A stretch of DNA of 64,000 nt from Altererythrobacter sp. KTW20L (GTDB lineage Bacteria > Pseudomonadota > Alphaproteobacteria > Sphingomonadales > Sphingomonadaceae): contig NZ_JAMFLH010000004.1 in the NCBI RefSeq assembly GCF_023501975.1, positions 209,170-273,169 on the forward strand, read 5' to 3'. Shown here in pieces: positions 46,458 to 55,373 of the stretch. How positions within the stretch are numbered: position 1 is the stretch's first letter; each line of letters opens with the position of its first letter. The notes beneath the pieces are model-generated. The model made no database searches. It saw only the letters and a program-made list of their open reading frames with translations, and was not told the origin of the DNA. A program made the position numbers and the translations under genes.

Positions 46458-47315
46458 ATGACCGACTGGACCAATCAAACCGCCGAGGCCCGCGCCTGGT
46501 TCGAAGCCCTGCGGGACCGCATCTGCGCCGCGTTCGAGGCGATCGAGCGCGAGGCGGGATCGGATGCGAGCTTTGAATACCTCGCCTGGGACCGCGAGAC
46601 CGATGACGGCGCCGATGGCGGCGGCGGCGTGCGCGGGGTGATGAAGGGCAAGGTGTTCGAGAAGGTCGGCGTCAATGTCTCGACCGTGTCGGGCGAATTT
46701 GCCCCCCAGTTTGCCGGCACGATCAACGGTGCCAGCGTGGACAACCCCGGCTTTACCGCCACCGGCATTTCGCTGGTCGCCCACATGGCCAACCCGCACG
46801 TGCCTGCGGTCCACATGAACACCCGTTTTTTGACGACACAGGCCGCATGGTTCGGCGGCGGGGCGGACCTCAATCCGCCACTGCCATACAAGGAAGACAC
46901 CGAGGCCTTCCACGCCCGTTTCCGCGCCGCCTGCGCCGCGCACAACCCGACCTATTACGACCGCTTCAAGCAGTGGGCAGACGATTACTTCTTCATCCCC
47001 CACCGCAACGTCCATCGCGGCGTGGGCGGCATTTTCTACGATCACCTGGAGTGCGAGGATGAAGCCGCTTTCGCCCGCCACTTCGCCTTTACCCGCGACG
47101 TGGGCGAGGCCTTCCTCGATGTGTACCCGAAGATCGTGCGCGGGCGCATGAACACGGAGTTCTCGCCCGCCGACAAGCAGCAGCAGCTCGAATGGCGCGG
47201 CCGCTATGCCGAATTCAACCTCGTCTATGATCGGGGTACCCTGTTCGGCTTGAAGACCGGCGGCAACATCGATGCCATCCTGATGAGCCTGCCGCCCGAG
47301 GCGACCTGGGGGTGA
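46458..47315 (+). CDS. hemF: Oxygen-dependent coproporphyrinogen III oxidase
   Basis: A 285-residue enzyme of haem synthesis. Signature VHMNTRFLTTQAAWFGGGAD LNPPLPY (split), YFFIPHRNVHRGVGGIFYDH and EFNLVYDRGTLFGLKTGGNI are diagnostic. The GAGGGGGGAG of the adjacent REP palindrome provides the apparent Shine-Dalgarno, so the repeat sits in the 5' leader. Confidence 0.97.
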   Translation: MTDWTNQTAEARAWFEALRDRICAAFEAIEREAGSDASFEYLAWDRETDDGADGGGGVRGVMKGKVFEKVGVNVSTVSGEFAPQFAGTINGASVDNPGFTATGISLVAHMANPHVPAVHMNTRFLTTQAAWFGGGADLNPPLPYKEDTEAFHARFRAACAAHNPTYYDRFKQWADDYFFIPHRNVHRGVGGIFYDHLECEDEAAFARHFAFTRDVGEAFLDVYPKIVRGRMNTEFSPADKQQQLEWRGRYAEFNLVYDRGTLFGLKTGGNIDAILMSLPPEATWG

Positions 47316-47324
47316 GAGGCTGGC

Positions 47325-47921
47325 CTAGCGCGGCGGCAGCACCCGCCAGCCGATCGGCTTGAACGTACCGCCGTTGGAGGCATAGGCGGAGCATGCGGTA
47401 AGGCCCACTACCAGGTCCATTTTGGCCTCCAGCCGGATCACGTCGCCCGCCTTCGATGGCGGCGGCTCGACGCTGATCTTCCCGCTCGCCCCATCGAACG
47501 GCACGTTCATGAACACATTGAAGGCGGTGGGGATCATGTCCGGTTCAACCCCATAGGGTTCCAGCGCCTCGGCCAGGTTGCCGAAGCAGCCGCGGTGGAG
47601 CGGCTTGTCGGGATAGAAATGGGCGAACGTCGCCTCGCTGCACGGGGTCAGCAGGAAATCGTGGCAGCCGACATCGTCGTGCGTGATTTCCAGCATGGGG
47701 TTGGAGCGGTTGGACCACAGCGTGTTGCCCTTCGTCAGCTTAAGCGTTTCCTCGTAATCGAAGGTCCGCCCGTTCGACAGCACCTCGCGTACATCGGCGA
47801 TGTTGTAGGCGACAAGGTCCGCCACCTGGCAGCCCATCAGGTCCACCACTTCCAGCGCCTCGCCTGCGTGCAGGCGCAGGGCAACGCCACTGCGCGGCGG
47901 AATGATGTTGGCGCCCATCAT
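47325..47921 (-). CDS. DUF1989 (urea-carboxylase-associated) family protein
   Basis: A 198-residue protein of the DUF1989 family: PPRSGVALRLHAGEALEVVD, GCQVADLVAYN, HDFLLTPCSEATFAHFY, NVFMNVPFDGASGKISVEPP and AKMDLVVGLTACSAYASNGG. Relatives are encoded with urea-amidolyase genes and in guanidine-compound pathways. ATG at 47921 overlaps the stop of the GntA-like gene upstream. Confidence 0.9.
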   Translation of the reverse strand: MMGANIIPPRSGVALRLHAGEALEVVDLMGCQVADLVAYNIADVREVLSNGRTFDYEETLKLTKGNTLWSNRSNPMLEITHDDVGCHDFLLTPCSEATFAHFYPDKPLHRGCFGNLAEALEPYGVEPDMIPTAFNVFMNVPFDGASGKISVEPPPSKAGDVIRLEAKMDLVVGLTACSAYASNGGTFKPIGWRVLPPR

Positions 47922-48616
47922 GCGCGCTTGTCGTTGAACGGCGGGGTCCATGACGGATCGACCAGCCGCCCGGAATACTGCGGCGCCTCGCTGGCATCGC
48001 CGTGGCGGGCGAGCATGGGGTTGATGTCGCCCGACAGCTTGCGGTCGCGATCGAGGATCGTCTCGCGCATCTTCTCGTAGCGGCCCTCCTCGCGCAGTTT
48101 CTCGAACTGGTCGTGGAGGTTGAACACCATTGTGGGCCGGGCAAAGCGGCGGGCCGGGCGGCTGGCCTGCGGATGGAGGCCGACCACGAAGAACGCCTCG
48201 CCGCCAAAGCTCAGCGAGAAATGCGGATTGGCCGGATCCGGGCTTACCCGCGCATCATAGGGCTGGCCGCGCCAGTGATCCTTGTCAGCCAGCGACTGGA
48301 TGCGTTCCCACATATGCTGCTCGAACTGGTCCTCGTCGAGGTCGAGCGGGCCTTCGAACACCACTGCCAGGCTACGCAGGCCCCCAGGCTCGTCGCGGTA
48401 GTCATAGGCCCAGTGGAGCAGTTCGTCATGCAGCTGCACATCGTTCCACCCGCTGGTGATGTCGCGCGCGGGCACCACCTTGAGCGTGCCGCGGGCCAAT
48501 GCGGACTTGGCGCCGACGCAGGGGAAACCCGGCTCGGCGATCCAGCTCTCCAGCTCGGCACGCAGGGTTTCTGCGCTGCTGCGCGCGTCGGGCGGGGTGT
48601 GGTCAGCGAGGGTCAT
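47918..48616 (-). CDS. YqcI/YcgG family protein, GntA-like (haem-dependent N-hydroxylase?)
   Basis: A 232-residue protein: FPCVGAKSALARGTLKVVPA, WAYDYRDEPGGLRSLAVVFE, HFSLSFGGEAFFVVGLHPQA, RPTMVFNLHDQFEKLREEGR YEKMR (split) are family motifs. YqcI/YcgG includes GntA, a haem enzyme hydroxylating an arginine-derived guanidino group in guanitoxin synthesis; whether this copy has that activity is unknown. Coupled to the DUF1989 gene (ATGA overlap). Confidence 0.85.
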   Translation of the reverse strand: MTLADHTPPDARSSAETLRAELESWIAEPGFPCVGAKSALARGTLKVVPARDITSGWNDVQLHDELLHWAYDYRDEPGGLRSLAVVFEGPLDLDEDQFEQHMWERIQSLADKDHWRGQPYDARVSPDPANPHFSLSFGGEAFFVVGLHPQASRPARRFARPTMVFNLHDQFEKLREEGRYEKMRETILDRDRKLSGDINPMLARHGDASEAPQYSGRLVDPSWTPPFNDKRA

Positions 48617-48722
48617 ATGCCGGTAAAACTACGCCTGCTTTCATTCGGTTCCTTTACCTATGCGCGTCTGGCCACGCTTTGTGACTTGCCGAATGCCACG
48701 CTGCACCGCACATCAGGGGGCG

Positions 48723-50804
48723 ATGCTGCGCCAGTATGAACTTGTTGAACGGGTGAAAGCCTACGATCCCGACGCCGACGAGGCGCTGCTCAACCGCGCC
48801 TATGTCTATACGGTGCAGAAGCACGGCAGCCAGAAGCGCGCCAGCGGCGATCCCTATTTCAGCCACCCGGTCGAAGTGGCGGGCCTGATGACCGACCTGA
48901 AGCTGGACCAGGAAACCATCATCACCGCCCTGCTGCATGACACGGTGGAAGATACCCTGGCCACGATCGAGGATATCGAGGCGCTGTTCGGCCCAGATGT
49001 TGCGCGGCTGGTCGATGGCGTAACCAAGCTGTCCAAGATCGAACAGATGCCCGAAAACGAGCGGGCGGCCGAGAATTTGCGCAAGTTCCTCCTCGCCATG
49101 TCCGAAGACCTGCGCGTGCTCCTGGTCAAGCTGGCCGACCGGCTGCACAACATGCGCACGCTGCATTTCATCAAGGATCCGGAAAAGCGCCGCCGCATCG
49201 CTCGCGAGACAATGGAAATCTACGCCCCCCTGGCCGAGCGGGTGGGCATGTACGAATATATGCGCGAAATGCAGATGCTCGCCTTCGAGCAACTGGAGCC
49301 CGAGGCCTATGCCACGATCACCGGCCGGCTCGAACAAATCCGTTCCAGCGAAGGCGGGCAGGTCGATGCCATTGCCCTGAAGATCAAGCAGGCCCTGGCC
49401 GAGGCGGGCCTGCAGGTGGAAGTATCGGGCCGCGAAAAGCACCCCTTTTCGATCTGGAAGAAGATGGCCGAACGCCACGTTTCGTTTGAACAGATCACCG
49501 ATATCATGGCCTTCCGCGTGCTGACGCAAAGCGTGGAGGATACCTACCGCGCACTGGGTGTGCTCCATACCGCGTGGCAGATGGTGCCGGGGCGGTTCAA
49601 GGATTTCATTTCCACTCCAAAATCAAACGGATACCGCAGTCTGCACACCACGCTGATCCATTCGGGATCGATGCGGGTGGAAGTGCAGATCCGCACGCAC
49701 GAAATGCACCGCACCAACGAATTCGGCTATGCCGCGCACTGGGCCTATAAGCAGGATGACCGGCCCGATGGCGCGGTGGGCTGGCTGCGCGACCTGATCG
49801 AGATCGTCGATGCCAGCCACGATGCCGAGGAACTGCTCGAACATACCAAGATGGCGATCTACCAGGACCGCATCTTCGCCTTCACCCCCAAGGGCGCGCT
49901 GTTCCAGTTGCCACGCGGGGCAACCGCGGTGGATTTCGCCTTCGCCGTCCATACCGATCTTGGCGCGCAGACCGTGGGGGCCAAGATCAACGGCCGACAC
50001 ATGCCGCTGAGGACGCCGCTGGGCAATGGCGACGTGGTGGAACTGATCAAATCGCCCCATGCCACGCCGCAGCTTTCGTGGCTGGGCTTTGTCGTCACCG
50101 GCAAGGCCCGCGCCTCGATCCGCCGTGCCGTGCGGCAGAAGGAACGCGCCGAGATTGCCGAGATCGGCTCCAAGCTGTTTGACGAGATCGTGGAGCGGCT
50201 GCCCGCCAAGGTCGGCAAGAAGGCGCGTCTGGCGGCGGTCGAGCGGCTGGAACTGGATGATGAGGAAGACCTGATGGTCGCCATCGGCACGGCCAAGCTG
50301 ACCGACCGCGAGGTGATGGAAGCCCTCGTACCCGGCTCCACCGCGGACCTGCCGGACGAACCGCAGCAAGGCCGCGCGATCAGCATCAAGGGCCTGACGC
50401 CGGGCATGGGCTTCACGCTCGCCCAGTGCTGCCACCCCTTGCCGGGCGACCGCATCGTGGGCCTCCGGCGCAAGGGGCAGGGGGTGGAAGTCCACGCCAT
50501 TGATTGCATGGAACTGGCCAGTGGACAGGATGCCGACTGGGTGGACCTGTCATGGGGCGAACATTCGCGCGGGGCCGTGGGGCGGCTGCATGTGACGCTC
50601 TACAACCGCCCGGGCACCCTGGCCGAGATGGCGGGCACTTTCGCGCGCAACAATGCCAATGTGATGAACCTCGAACTCACCCAGCGCGACGATCCGTTCC
50701 ACACCTATGAAGTGGACCTCGAAGTGCAGGACCTGGCGCATATCACGCGGATCGTTTCGAGCTTGCGGGCGAGTGACAGCGTGGCGGAAGCGGAGCGGGT
50801 TTAG
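48723..50804 (+). CDS. rsh: Bifunctional (p)ppGpp synthetase/hydrolase Rsh
   Basis: A 693-residue RelA/SpoT homologue: hydrolase HD domain (YFSHPVEVAGLMTDL, TALLHDTVEDT, ENLRKFLLAMSEDLRVLLVK LADRLHNMRTL), synthetase (GRFKDFISTPKSNGYRSLHT, VEVQIRTHEMH), TGS (VFAFT-like IFAFTPKGALFQLPRGATAV), zinc-finger region (LAQCCHPLPGDRIVGL) and C-terminal ACT (LHVTLYNRPGTLAEMAGTFA). Intact HDxxED suggests hydrolase activity. ATG at 48723. Alphaproteobacteria usually carry one Rsh, which links to the EcfG stress response. Confidence 0.97.
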   Translation: MLRQYELVERVKAYDPDADEALLNRAYVYTVQKHGSQKRASGDPYFSHPVEVAGLMTDLKLDQETIITALLHDTVEDTLATIEDIEALFGPDVARLVDGVTKLSKIEQMPENERAAENLRKFLLAMSEDLRVLLVKLADRLHNMRTLHFIKDPEKRRRIARETMEIYAPLAERVGMYEYMREMQMLAFEQLEPEAYATITGRLEQIRSSEGGQVDAIALKIKQALAEAGLQVEVSGREKHPFSIWKKMAERHVSFEQITDIMAFRVLTQSVEDTYRALGVLHTAWQMVPGRFKDFISTPKSNGYRSLHTTLIHSGSMRVEVQIRTHEMHRTNEFGYAAHWAYKQDDRPDGAVGWLRDLIEIVDASHDAEELLEHTKMAIYQDRIFAFTPKGALFQLPRGATAVDFAFAVHTDLGAQTVGAKINGRHMPLRTPLGNGDVVELIKSPHATPQLSWLGFVVTGKARASIRRAVRQKERAEIAEIGSKLFDEIVERLPAKVGKKARLAAVERLELDDEEDLMVAIGTAKLTDREVMEALVPGSTADLPDEPQQGRAISIKGLTPGMGFTLAQCCHPLPGDRIVGLRRKGQGVEVHAIDCMELASGQDADWVDLSWGEHSRGAVGRLHVTLYNRPGTLAEMAGTFARNNANVMNLELTQRDDPFHTYEVDLEVQDLAHITRIVSSLRASDSVAEAERV

Positions 50805-50832
50805 GACAGCCCATTTTCCGCCATCCCTTCTC

Positions 50833-50970
50833 GTCATCCTGAACTCGTTTCAGGATCCATCTCGATGATTGCGCTGAGCCGAGAGTGAGACAGCAACCTG
50901 ACAACATGGTTCCTTATCCCCAAACTCCGCGACTGCGGCATGATGGGTCCTGAAACGAGTTCAGGATGAC
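50833..50970. repeat. 28-bp inverted repeat pair
   Basis: GTCATCCTGAACTCGTTTCA GGATCCAT (50833-50860, written in two parts) is repeated inverted at 50943-50970 with one mismatch, separated by an 82-base unrelated core. A common extragenic repeat type in sphingomonads as I recall. Located after rsh; the arms could form a long hairpin acting as a terminator. Confidence 0.8.
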
Positions 50971-51001
50971 GGAGTTTAGTTTAGAGAACGCGGTGCCTTG
51001 A

Positions 51002-51364
51002 CTAGAGCAGCGCCAGCTCCACCGTCACCGCATCGCCTTCGGCCAGGTCCTCCGCCTTGCGCACGGTCAGCTTGACCGGCAGCAGGTAGCCATCATGCGC
51101 CTTGCTCGGGAATACCGAGGTGCGCCACGCGGTCCCGCCGATCCGCGCCTCGACCTTGACCGAGCCGAACCCGCGACCACTCCCCAGTTCCAGCCGCCGC
51201 AGCGCCTCATGCGCCGCAATCGCCTCGCCTGCCGCGCCATCGATGGTGAGGAAATGCCAGCTCGCCGAGCCGTCCGGCCCCGCCCACAACCACAGCGTCC
51301 CGGTGTGACAGACATCGAAAGCCCCCTCTTCTTTAGAGGAGGGGGTTGGGGGTGGTGGCGTCAC
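51002..51364 (-). CDS. DUF1905 domain protein with REP-encoded N terminus
   Basis: About 120 residues. The DUF1905 core is clear: TGTLWLWAGPDGSASWHFLT, GRGFGSVKVEARIGGTAWRT, SVFPSKAHDGYLLPVK and LAEGDAVTVELAL. No ATG precedes it; the only candidate is GTG at 51364, which overlaps the cyclophilin stop (GTGA). The first ~14 codons ([14 protein letters not shown]) are then translation of a REP palindrome at 51322-51357. Confidence 0.8.
   Translation of the reverse strand: MTPPPPTPSSKEEGAFDVCHTGTLWLWAGPDGSASWHFLTIDGAAGEAIAAHEALRRLELGSGRGFGSVKVEARIGGTAWRTSVFPSKAHDGYLLPVKLTVRKAEDLAEGDAVTVELALL
51322..51357 (+). repeat. REP-like palindrome inside a coding start
   Basis: GCCCCCTCTTCTTTAGAGGA followed by GGGGGTTGGGGGTGG has the same palindrome-plus-G-tail plan as the REPs at 7563 and 46322. 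Unlike those it lies within the frame of the DUF1905 gene. Confidence 0.7.
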
Positions 51365-52341
51365 CGCGCCGCAGCCCGCACCGGCACCTGCACATTGCAC
51401 ACATCCACCCCGCCCGCCGGCACGGTGTAGAACGCATCGTTGCGGTTGGCGCGGCTCTCGACATAGCGGGCGAAGCTCTCGCCTTCCGTGGACAGGTATT
51501 CAAACTGCGGCGCTTCTGGCAACTCGCTTCCCAGCCTTACCGAAACAATCGGCGTGTCCTCGGCGCGATATTCATAGACCCCCGCCTCGCCCGTCCCGCG
51601 TCGCAGGGTGGAGAGGTGCTCGATGCCGGAAATCACCCGGCCCACCACCGCGATGTTGCGATCGAGCTGGCGCGGCGCATGGCCGATTACGGCGTAGAGT
51701 TCAGCGCCCGTGCCGGTATCGGGCGCAAGGTCGCGGGCGACGCCGACGTGGGCGTAACAGTGGATGGGCCAGACTCCCTCTCCATTCTTGTCGGCTGCGA
51801 TTGGCCAGCCGTCTATCCACATTTCCATGTCTGCGTAATGTCCCGTTCGCGGCCAGTCCGCGTAGCCATCGAGCCAAGCTATCCGGTGGTCGGTGATGCC
51901 CTCGTAAGCATTTCCCAGATATTCTTCGATGAGTGGTCGATTGAGTCGGCTCGGCCTGGAAGCATAGGGCAGGCCGGTCGTTGCCAGAGTGCCTTCCGGC
52001 AACGGCTTCTCCTCGCTCACATCACCCCATTGCGCCACCCAGTTATCGACCACGCGGTAAACGCTCGTCCCGTCCCACCAGTGGGCGCGGGCGAGCTTGC
52101 GCACGTTCTCCACCCACGGCTGGCTGAACGGCGCGGGCATCAACTGGATCACCACCTGCCGCGCGCGCCCAGCCGCATCGGGAGCGAGGTCCATCACCAG
52201 CAGGTCTTCCGGCGCAATCGCCACCCATTCCTCCGGCGCGGCGGCTTCGACGATGGAGGCGGGGGTGACCGGTTCCGCCTCCTGCGCCATCGCAGGCGCG
52301 GCGAGGGCCAGGGGCAGGGCGAGGAGAGCGAGGCGGTTCAT
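51361..52341 (-). CDS. Exported cyclophilin-type peptidylprolyl isomerase
   Basis: About 326 residues with signal peptide ([20 protein letters not shown]). The mature part matches long alphaproteobacterial PPIases: [48 protein letters not shown] (split), [27 protein letters not shown] and [23 protein letters not shown] at 52341 or 52350. Catalyses prolyl cis-trans isomerisation in the periplasm. Stop overlaps the DUF1905 GTG. Confidence 0.9.
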   Translation of the reverse strand: MNRLALLALPLALAAPAMAQEAEPVTPASIVEAAAPEEWVAIAPEDLLVMDLAPDAAGRARQVVIQLMPAPFSQPWVENVRKLARAHWWDGTSVYRVVDNWVAQWGDVSEEKPLPEGTLATTGLPYASRPSRLNRPLIEEYLGNAYEGITDHRIAWLDGYADWPRTGHYADMEMWIDGWPIAADKNGEGVWPIHCYAHVGVARDLAPDTGTGAELYAVIGHAPRQLDRNIAVVGRVISGIEHLSTLRRGTGEAGVYEYRAEDTPIVSVRLGSELPEAPQFEYLSTEGESFARYVESRANRNDAFYTVPAGGVDVCNVQVPVRAAAR

Positions 52342-52384
52342 GCGATGCATAGTGTCAGAAATCCTTCGCCCCACAACCCGAGTT

Positions 52385-52480
52385 CCGTTCGTGTCGAGCG
52401 AAGTCGAGACACCACAGCACGGCATCTCGACTTCGGACTGCTGGTCCGAAGTTTATCCTGAGCGAAGTCGATGGGCTTGA
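52385..52480. repeat. Dispersed short repeat (GTCGAGCGAAGTCGA type)
   Basis: GTGTCGAGCGAAGTCGAGAC at 52391 is followed by its partial inverse (ATCTCGACTTCGGAC) and then TTATCCTGAGCGAAGTCGAT at 52454. These are the well-known short palindromic intergenic repeats around GAGCGAAGTCGA. They lie upstream of the cyclophilin gene. Confidence 0.7.
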
Positions 52481-52499
52481 TGCGAACGGGAAATCTTTG

Positions 52500-52904
52500 T
52501 TACCCCGCCATCTCCTCCAGCGCATGCATCGCCTCGTCGCTCAAACCAAAGTGGTGCCCCACCTCGTGGATCGTCACGTGGGCCACCAGATGCTCCAGCG
52601 TCTCGTCACCCCGCGCTACCCATTCGTCGAGGATCGGGCGGCGGAACAGGCGCACGCGGTCGGGCATGGTGCCGGACAGCGACACGCTCTTTTCGCCCAG
52701 CGGATAGCCCTCGTAGACGCCGGTCAGGTCGAACGGATCCTCGATCCCCAGCTCGGCCAGCAGCTCGTCGTCGGCAAAGTCCTCCACCAGCAGCACCAGG
52801 TCGCCCAGATGCGCGCGGAATTCCTCCGGCAGGCGGGCGATGGTGGCGCGGGCAATGGCCTCGATATGGTCGGCGCCGGGCGCCTCGCCGAATGTGCGTG
52901 TCAT
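52500..52904 (-). CDS. Zincin-like metallopeptidase (PF06262 type)
   Basis: A 134-residue protein with the zinc-binding motif HEVGHHFGLSDE near the C terminus, preceded by LVAHVTI, and an N-terminal helical part (IEAIARATIARLPEEFRAHL GDLVLLVEDF). The layout fits the small neutral-protease family DUF1025. Substrate unknown. Confidence 0.92.
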   Translation of the reverse strand: MTRTFGEAPGADHIEAIARATIARLPEEFRAHLGDLVLLVEDFADDELLAELGIEDPFDLTGVYEGYPLGEKSVSLSGTMPDRVRLFRRPILDEWVARGDETLEHLVAHVTIHEVGHHFGLSDEAMHALEEMAG

Positions 52905-52932
52905 GGCCGAGAGATAGGCCGCAAGGCGCCGC

Positions 52933-52961
52933 TTGTCATCCGCCCCCGCGCCAGCTAGGAG
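52933..52961 (+). promoter_or_regulatory. Possible sigma70 promoter of tRNA-Ser
   Basis: TTGTCA (52933-52938), 17 bases, TAGGAG (52956-52961), ending 25 bases before the tRNA. -35 is close to consensus; -10 is weak. Confidence 0.4.
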
Positions 52962-52986
52962 CGCGCCTCTGCCAAGACAGGCATGC

Positions 52987-53077
52987 GGAGCGGTGGCCGA
53001 GTGGTCGAAGGCGCACGCCTGGAAAGTGTGTATAGGTCAAAAGCCTATCGTGGGTTCGAATCCCACCCGCTCCGCCA
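52987..53077 (+). tRNA. tRNA-Ser(GGA)
   Basis: A 91-base tRNA including encoded CCA. Acceptor stem GGAGCGG/CCGCTCC, D-arm GTGGCCGAGTGGTCGAAGGC, anticodon loop CTGGAAA (anticodon GGA), a long variable arm (TATAGGTCAAAAGCCTA) as expected for Ser, and T-arm GTGGGTTCGAATCCCAC. It marks the left edge of the accessory island. Confidence 0.97.
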
Positions 53078-53711
53078 CCTATATTATTGTTTTTTCTCGC
53101 TTTTTTCGGCTCGAGAACAAACATTTTCCCACATATCGAAACTCATCCGATTTTCCCTGCATCAGGGGAATTTTTCATTTTCGGGGCAAATTTTCTCTGT
53201 CCGGAAATTGAGGTGAGTTAGTGGCGACATTTCCGGTCGATAGCAGGACAAAACTCAACCGACATTTCGAATTTATGTTTGCCCGCCACCTATATTCCCC
53301 ACCACTCTCTGTAATTTGTTGCCCTGAAATTGGGCCGCAATCCCGGGCGTTTGCGGCCTGCAATCCGTCATGAGCCGCTATCTTGCGGCCATTCTCCGGC
53401 CGGTTCGAGCCCGAATTGCGGGGCGAGTCTCCGCACCAATGACAATCGGTTGGGTTTCCCTGTTCACGGGAAGTTTACAGGGAAAACAGCTGATTTTCGG
53501 TCGATTCAGGCCATTTTGGGCGATATCGGGCCATCGACGCACCGAAAATAGTGCGGTCTAACAGGAGCTTGTTGAGTCCAAAATGCCGTTTTCCCTGCTC
53601 TCGAGGTAACAGGGAACTGAATCGCGATAACAGGGAACAATTCTGGCCGATCAGGGAGGGTTTTGTCAGGGTAAGTTTTCCGGCATGCGTGAGGGCTGCA
53701 GCCTGATTTCT
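53078..53711. other. Non-coding junction downstream of tRNA-Ser with att-like repeat
   Basis: No gene is accepted. The first ~200 bases are less GC-rich. CCGCCACCTATATT at 53072-53085 (the tRNA 3' end and beyond) recurs directly at 53283-53296 and, inverted with one mismatch, at about 55965-55978. TAACAGGGAAC occurs twice (53607, 53628). The pattern suggests repeated site-specific integration at the tRNA, though no integrase is present. Confidence 0.6.
53283..53525 (+). repeat. Left arm of ~245-bp long inverted repeat
   Basis: This segment, beginning CCGCCACCTATATTCCCC and containing TCATGAGCCGCTATCTTGCG and GACAATCGGTTGGGTTTCCC, reappears inverted at 55728-55978 with scattered mismatches. 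It holds no credible ORF. Confidence 0.85.
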
Positions 53712-54047
53712 TCACCCGGCATCGGCAGACGCAGCGTTCCACTCCGCCACTGCGGCGGATCGGAACTGTCGCATTGTCTTTCGGGAGATGAGGTGACGCT
53801 GGATATTGAAGGTGTTGTAGATTGCACTGTGGGTGGAAACGAACCGCTGGGCTTGACCCTGGGACTTGAACCGCTGCATTTTCCGCTCCCGTCTTCGGAC
53901 GGGGAGGTGTGAGTTTTCCACCCGGTTGTTGTCGCGCAACCGGCCGGGTTTGTGGCGCTTCAGGCCGCCCAGATCTCGCAAGGCAGCCTTGTACGAAGCG
54001 AGGCCATCGGTCACGATTTTGTCCGGCACGTAGCCTTGGTTCTTGAG
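53712..54047 (-). pseudogene. IS6-family transposase, C-terminal fragment
   Basis: Reads LKNQGYVPDKIVTDGLASYK then NRVENSHLPVRRRERKMQRF: the last two DDE acidic residues of an IS6-type transposase. The N-terminal half is missing because another IS6 element (54048-54887) begins immediately at its 5' side. Sequence differs from the intact neighbour, so it is a separate lineage. Confidence 0.88.
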
Positions 54048-54887
54048 GGCTCTGTCAGACCAAACGCACCGCTGGCGTTTTGAGCGAGGCGGGGTAGGGC
54101 GCTCGCATGCCTCGACCTCGCAAACCCGCCAGCCCGTTTCGCTACTTCAACTCATCGCCCGAGGTGATCCGCCTGGTGGTGCTGATGTATGTGCGCTTCC
54201 CGCTGTCGCTGCGGAACGTGGAGGACCTGCTGTTTGAACGCGGCATCGACATCAGCCACGAAACTGTGCGCCACTGGTGGAACAGGTTCGGCCCGATGTT
54301 CGACGCTGACGTCCGGCGCCAGCGGGTCAGCCGGATGAAGGGCTTCCGGCAGTGGAAATGGCACCTCGACGAGGTCTACGTAAAGATCAACGGCGAAATG
54401 CATTACCTCTGGCGCGCGGTCGACCAGGAGGGCGAGGTGCTGGAAAGCTACGTCACCAAAACTCGCGACAAAAAGGCTGCCCTGCGGTTCATGAAGAAGG
54501 CGCTGAAACGCCACGGCTCGCCGGCCGAGATCACGACCGATGGCCTGCGCTCGTATAAGGCGGCGATGAACGAACTGGGCAATTCCGACAAGCAGGAGGT
54601 GGGACGCTGGGCCAACAACCGGGTGGAGAACAGCCACCTGCCGTTTCGGCGACGAGAGCGGGCCATGCTGCGGTTCCGACAGATGAAGTCGTTACAGAAG
54701 TTCGCCTCGGTCCACGCCAACGTCCACAACCACTTCAATCTCGAACGCCATCTGATCGACAGACAGACCTACAAGACCCGCCGCTCGGCCGCACTGGCCG
54801 AGTGGCAGTCGCTCATGGCCTGAACCGACGCAGGCTTGGGGACAGCTCTGCCAATCGGAGACGAGTTGCGGTTAGACTGACAGCACC
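54048..54887 (+). mobile_element. IS6-family insertion sequence, apparently complete
   Basis: About 840 bp. Left end GGCTCTGTCAGACCAAACGC and right end (inverted) GGTGCTGTCAGTCTAACCGC form imperfect terminal repeats of ~18 bp. It encodes one full-length transposase. Flanks differ on the two sides with no 8-bp duplication, pointing to IS-mediated deletion or recombination after insertion. Confidence 0.85.
54107..54823 (+). CDS. IS6-family transposase, intact
   Basis: A 238-residue DDE transposase with N-terminal HTH-like part (SSPEVIRLVVLMYVRFPLSL, HETVRHWWNRFGPMF) and the catalytic residues in WHLDEVYVKING (D), ITTDGLRSYKAAM (D) and NRVENSHLPFRRRERAM (E). IS6 elements move by replicative cointegration and often flank and rearrange accessory genes. 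This is the only intact copy in the window and could drive the others. Confidence 0.95.
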   Translation: MPRPRKPASPFRYFNSSPEVIRLVVLMYVRFPLSLRNVEDLLFERGIDISHETVRHWWNRFGPMFDADVRRQRVSRMKGFRQWKWHLDEVYVKINGEMHYLWRAVDQEGEVLESYVTKTRDKKAALRFMKKALKRHGSPAEITTDGLRSYKAAMNELGNSDKQEVGRWANNRVENSHLPFRRRERAMLRFRQMKSLQKFASVHANVHNHFNLERHLIDRQTYKTRRSAALAEWQSLMA

Positions 54888-55369
54888 CCCTGGATGCCAT
54901 AATCCAGCAGCCCGAACAGAACATCCGCATGCTGCCCGACGATATCATTTCGGTCTCGCACCGGCCGTTCACCTTTGTGGCGCTTGGCGCGGTTTCGCAG
55001 AATGCCGAGGTGCCGTTCGAGGGCAAGGGCATCAGCCTTGCCCAGGCCCTGGGGCGGATTGGCGGTCTGCGCAGTGATCGCGCTGCCTTGCGCGGCGTTT
55101 TCATCTTCCGCCTGGAAGACCCGGCGGCGATGGATCCGTTGCTGGCAAACACGGCGCGGCGCACCCAGGAAGGCCGCATTCCGGTAGTCTATCGCCTCGA
55201 CATGTCCGACCCGGCCAGCTTCTTCGTGGCGCAGGACTTCGACGTCCGCGACAAGGACGTACTCTATGTCTCGACTGCTCCGGGAGTGGACCTGCAGCGC
55301 TTCCTGTCCACGCTATCGAGCTTGGCTTTCTCGACCATCGCAATCACCGATGCCCTGTCATCAAACTAG
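54888..55369 (+). pseudogene. Polysaccharide export protein (Wza/KpsD type), 5'-truncated
   Basis: The frame is open from the IS end (…LDAIIQQPEQNIRMLPDDII SVS, split) through an SLBB-like domain (FVALGAVSQNAEVPFEGKGI, LAQALGRIGGLRSDRAALRG VFIF) to DFDVRDKDVLYVSTAPGVDL and a stop at 55369. It is the C-terminal ~160 residues of an outer-membrane capsule/exopolysaccharide export protein. The N terminus with signal peptide is lost to the IS, so it is inactive. Confidence 0.85.
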
Positions 55370-55373
55370 TGAG

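Noticed and set aside
52936..53124. Open frame on the minus strand with GGAGGIRTHDRLL
   Set aside because: A well-known spurious translation of the antisense strand of a tRNA-Ser gene.
54888..55369. Functional small export protein starting at the internal ATG (54929)
   Set aside because: The frame is open into the IS boundary and the product lacks signal peptide and N-terminal domains; it is a truncated remnant.
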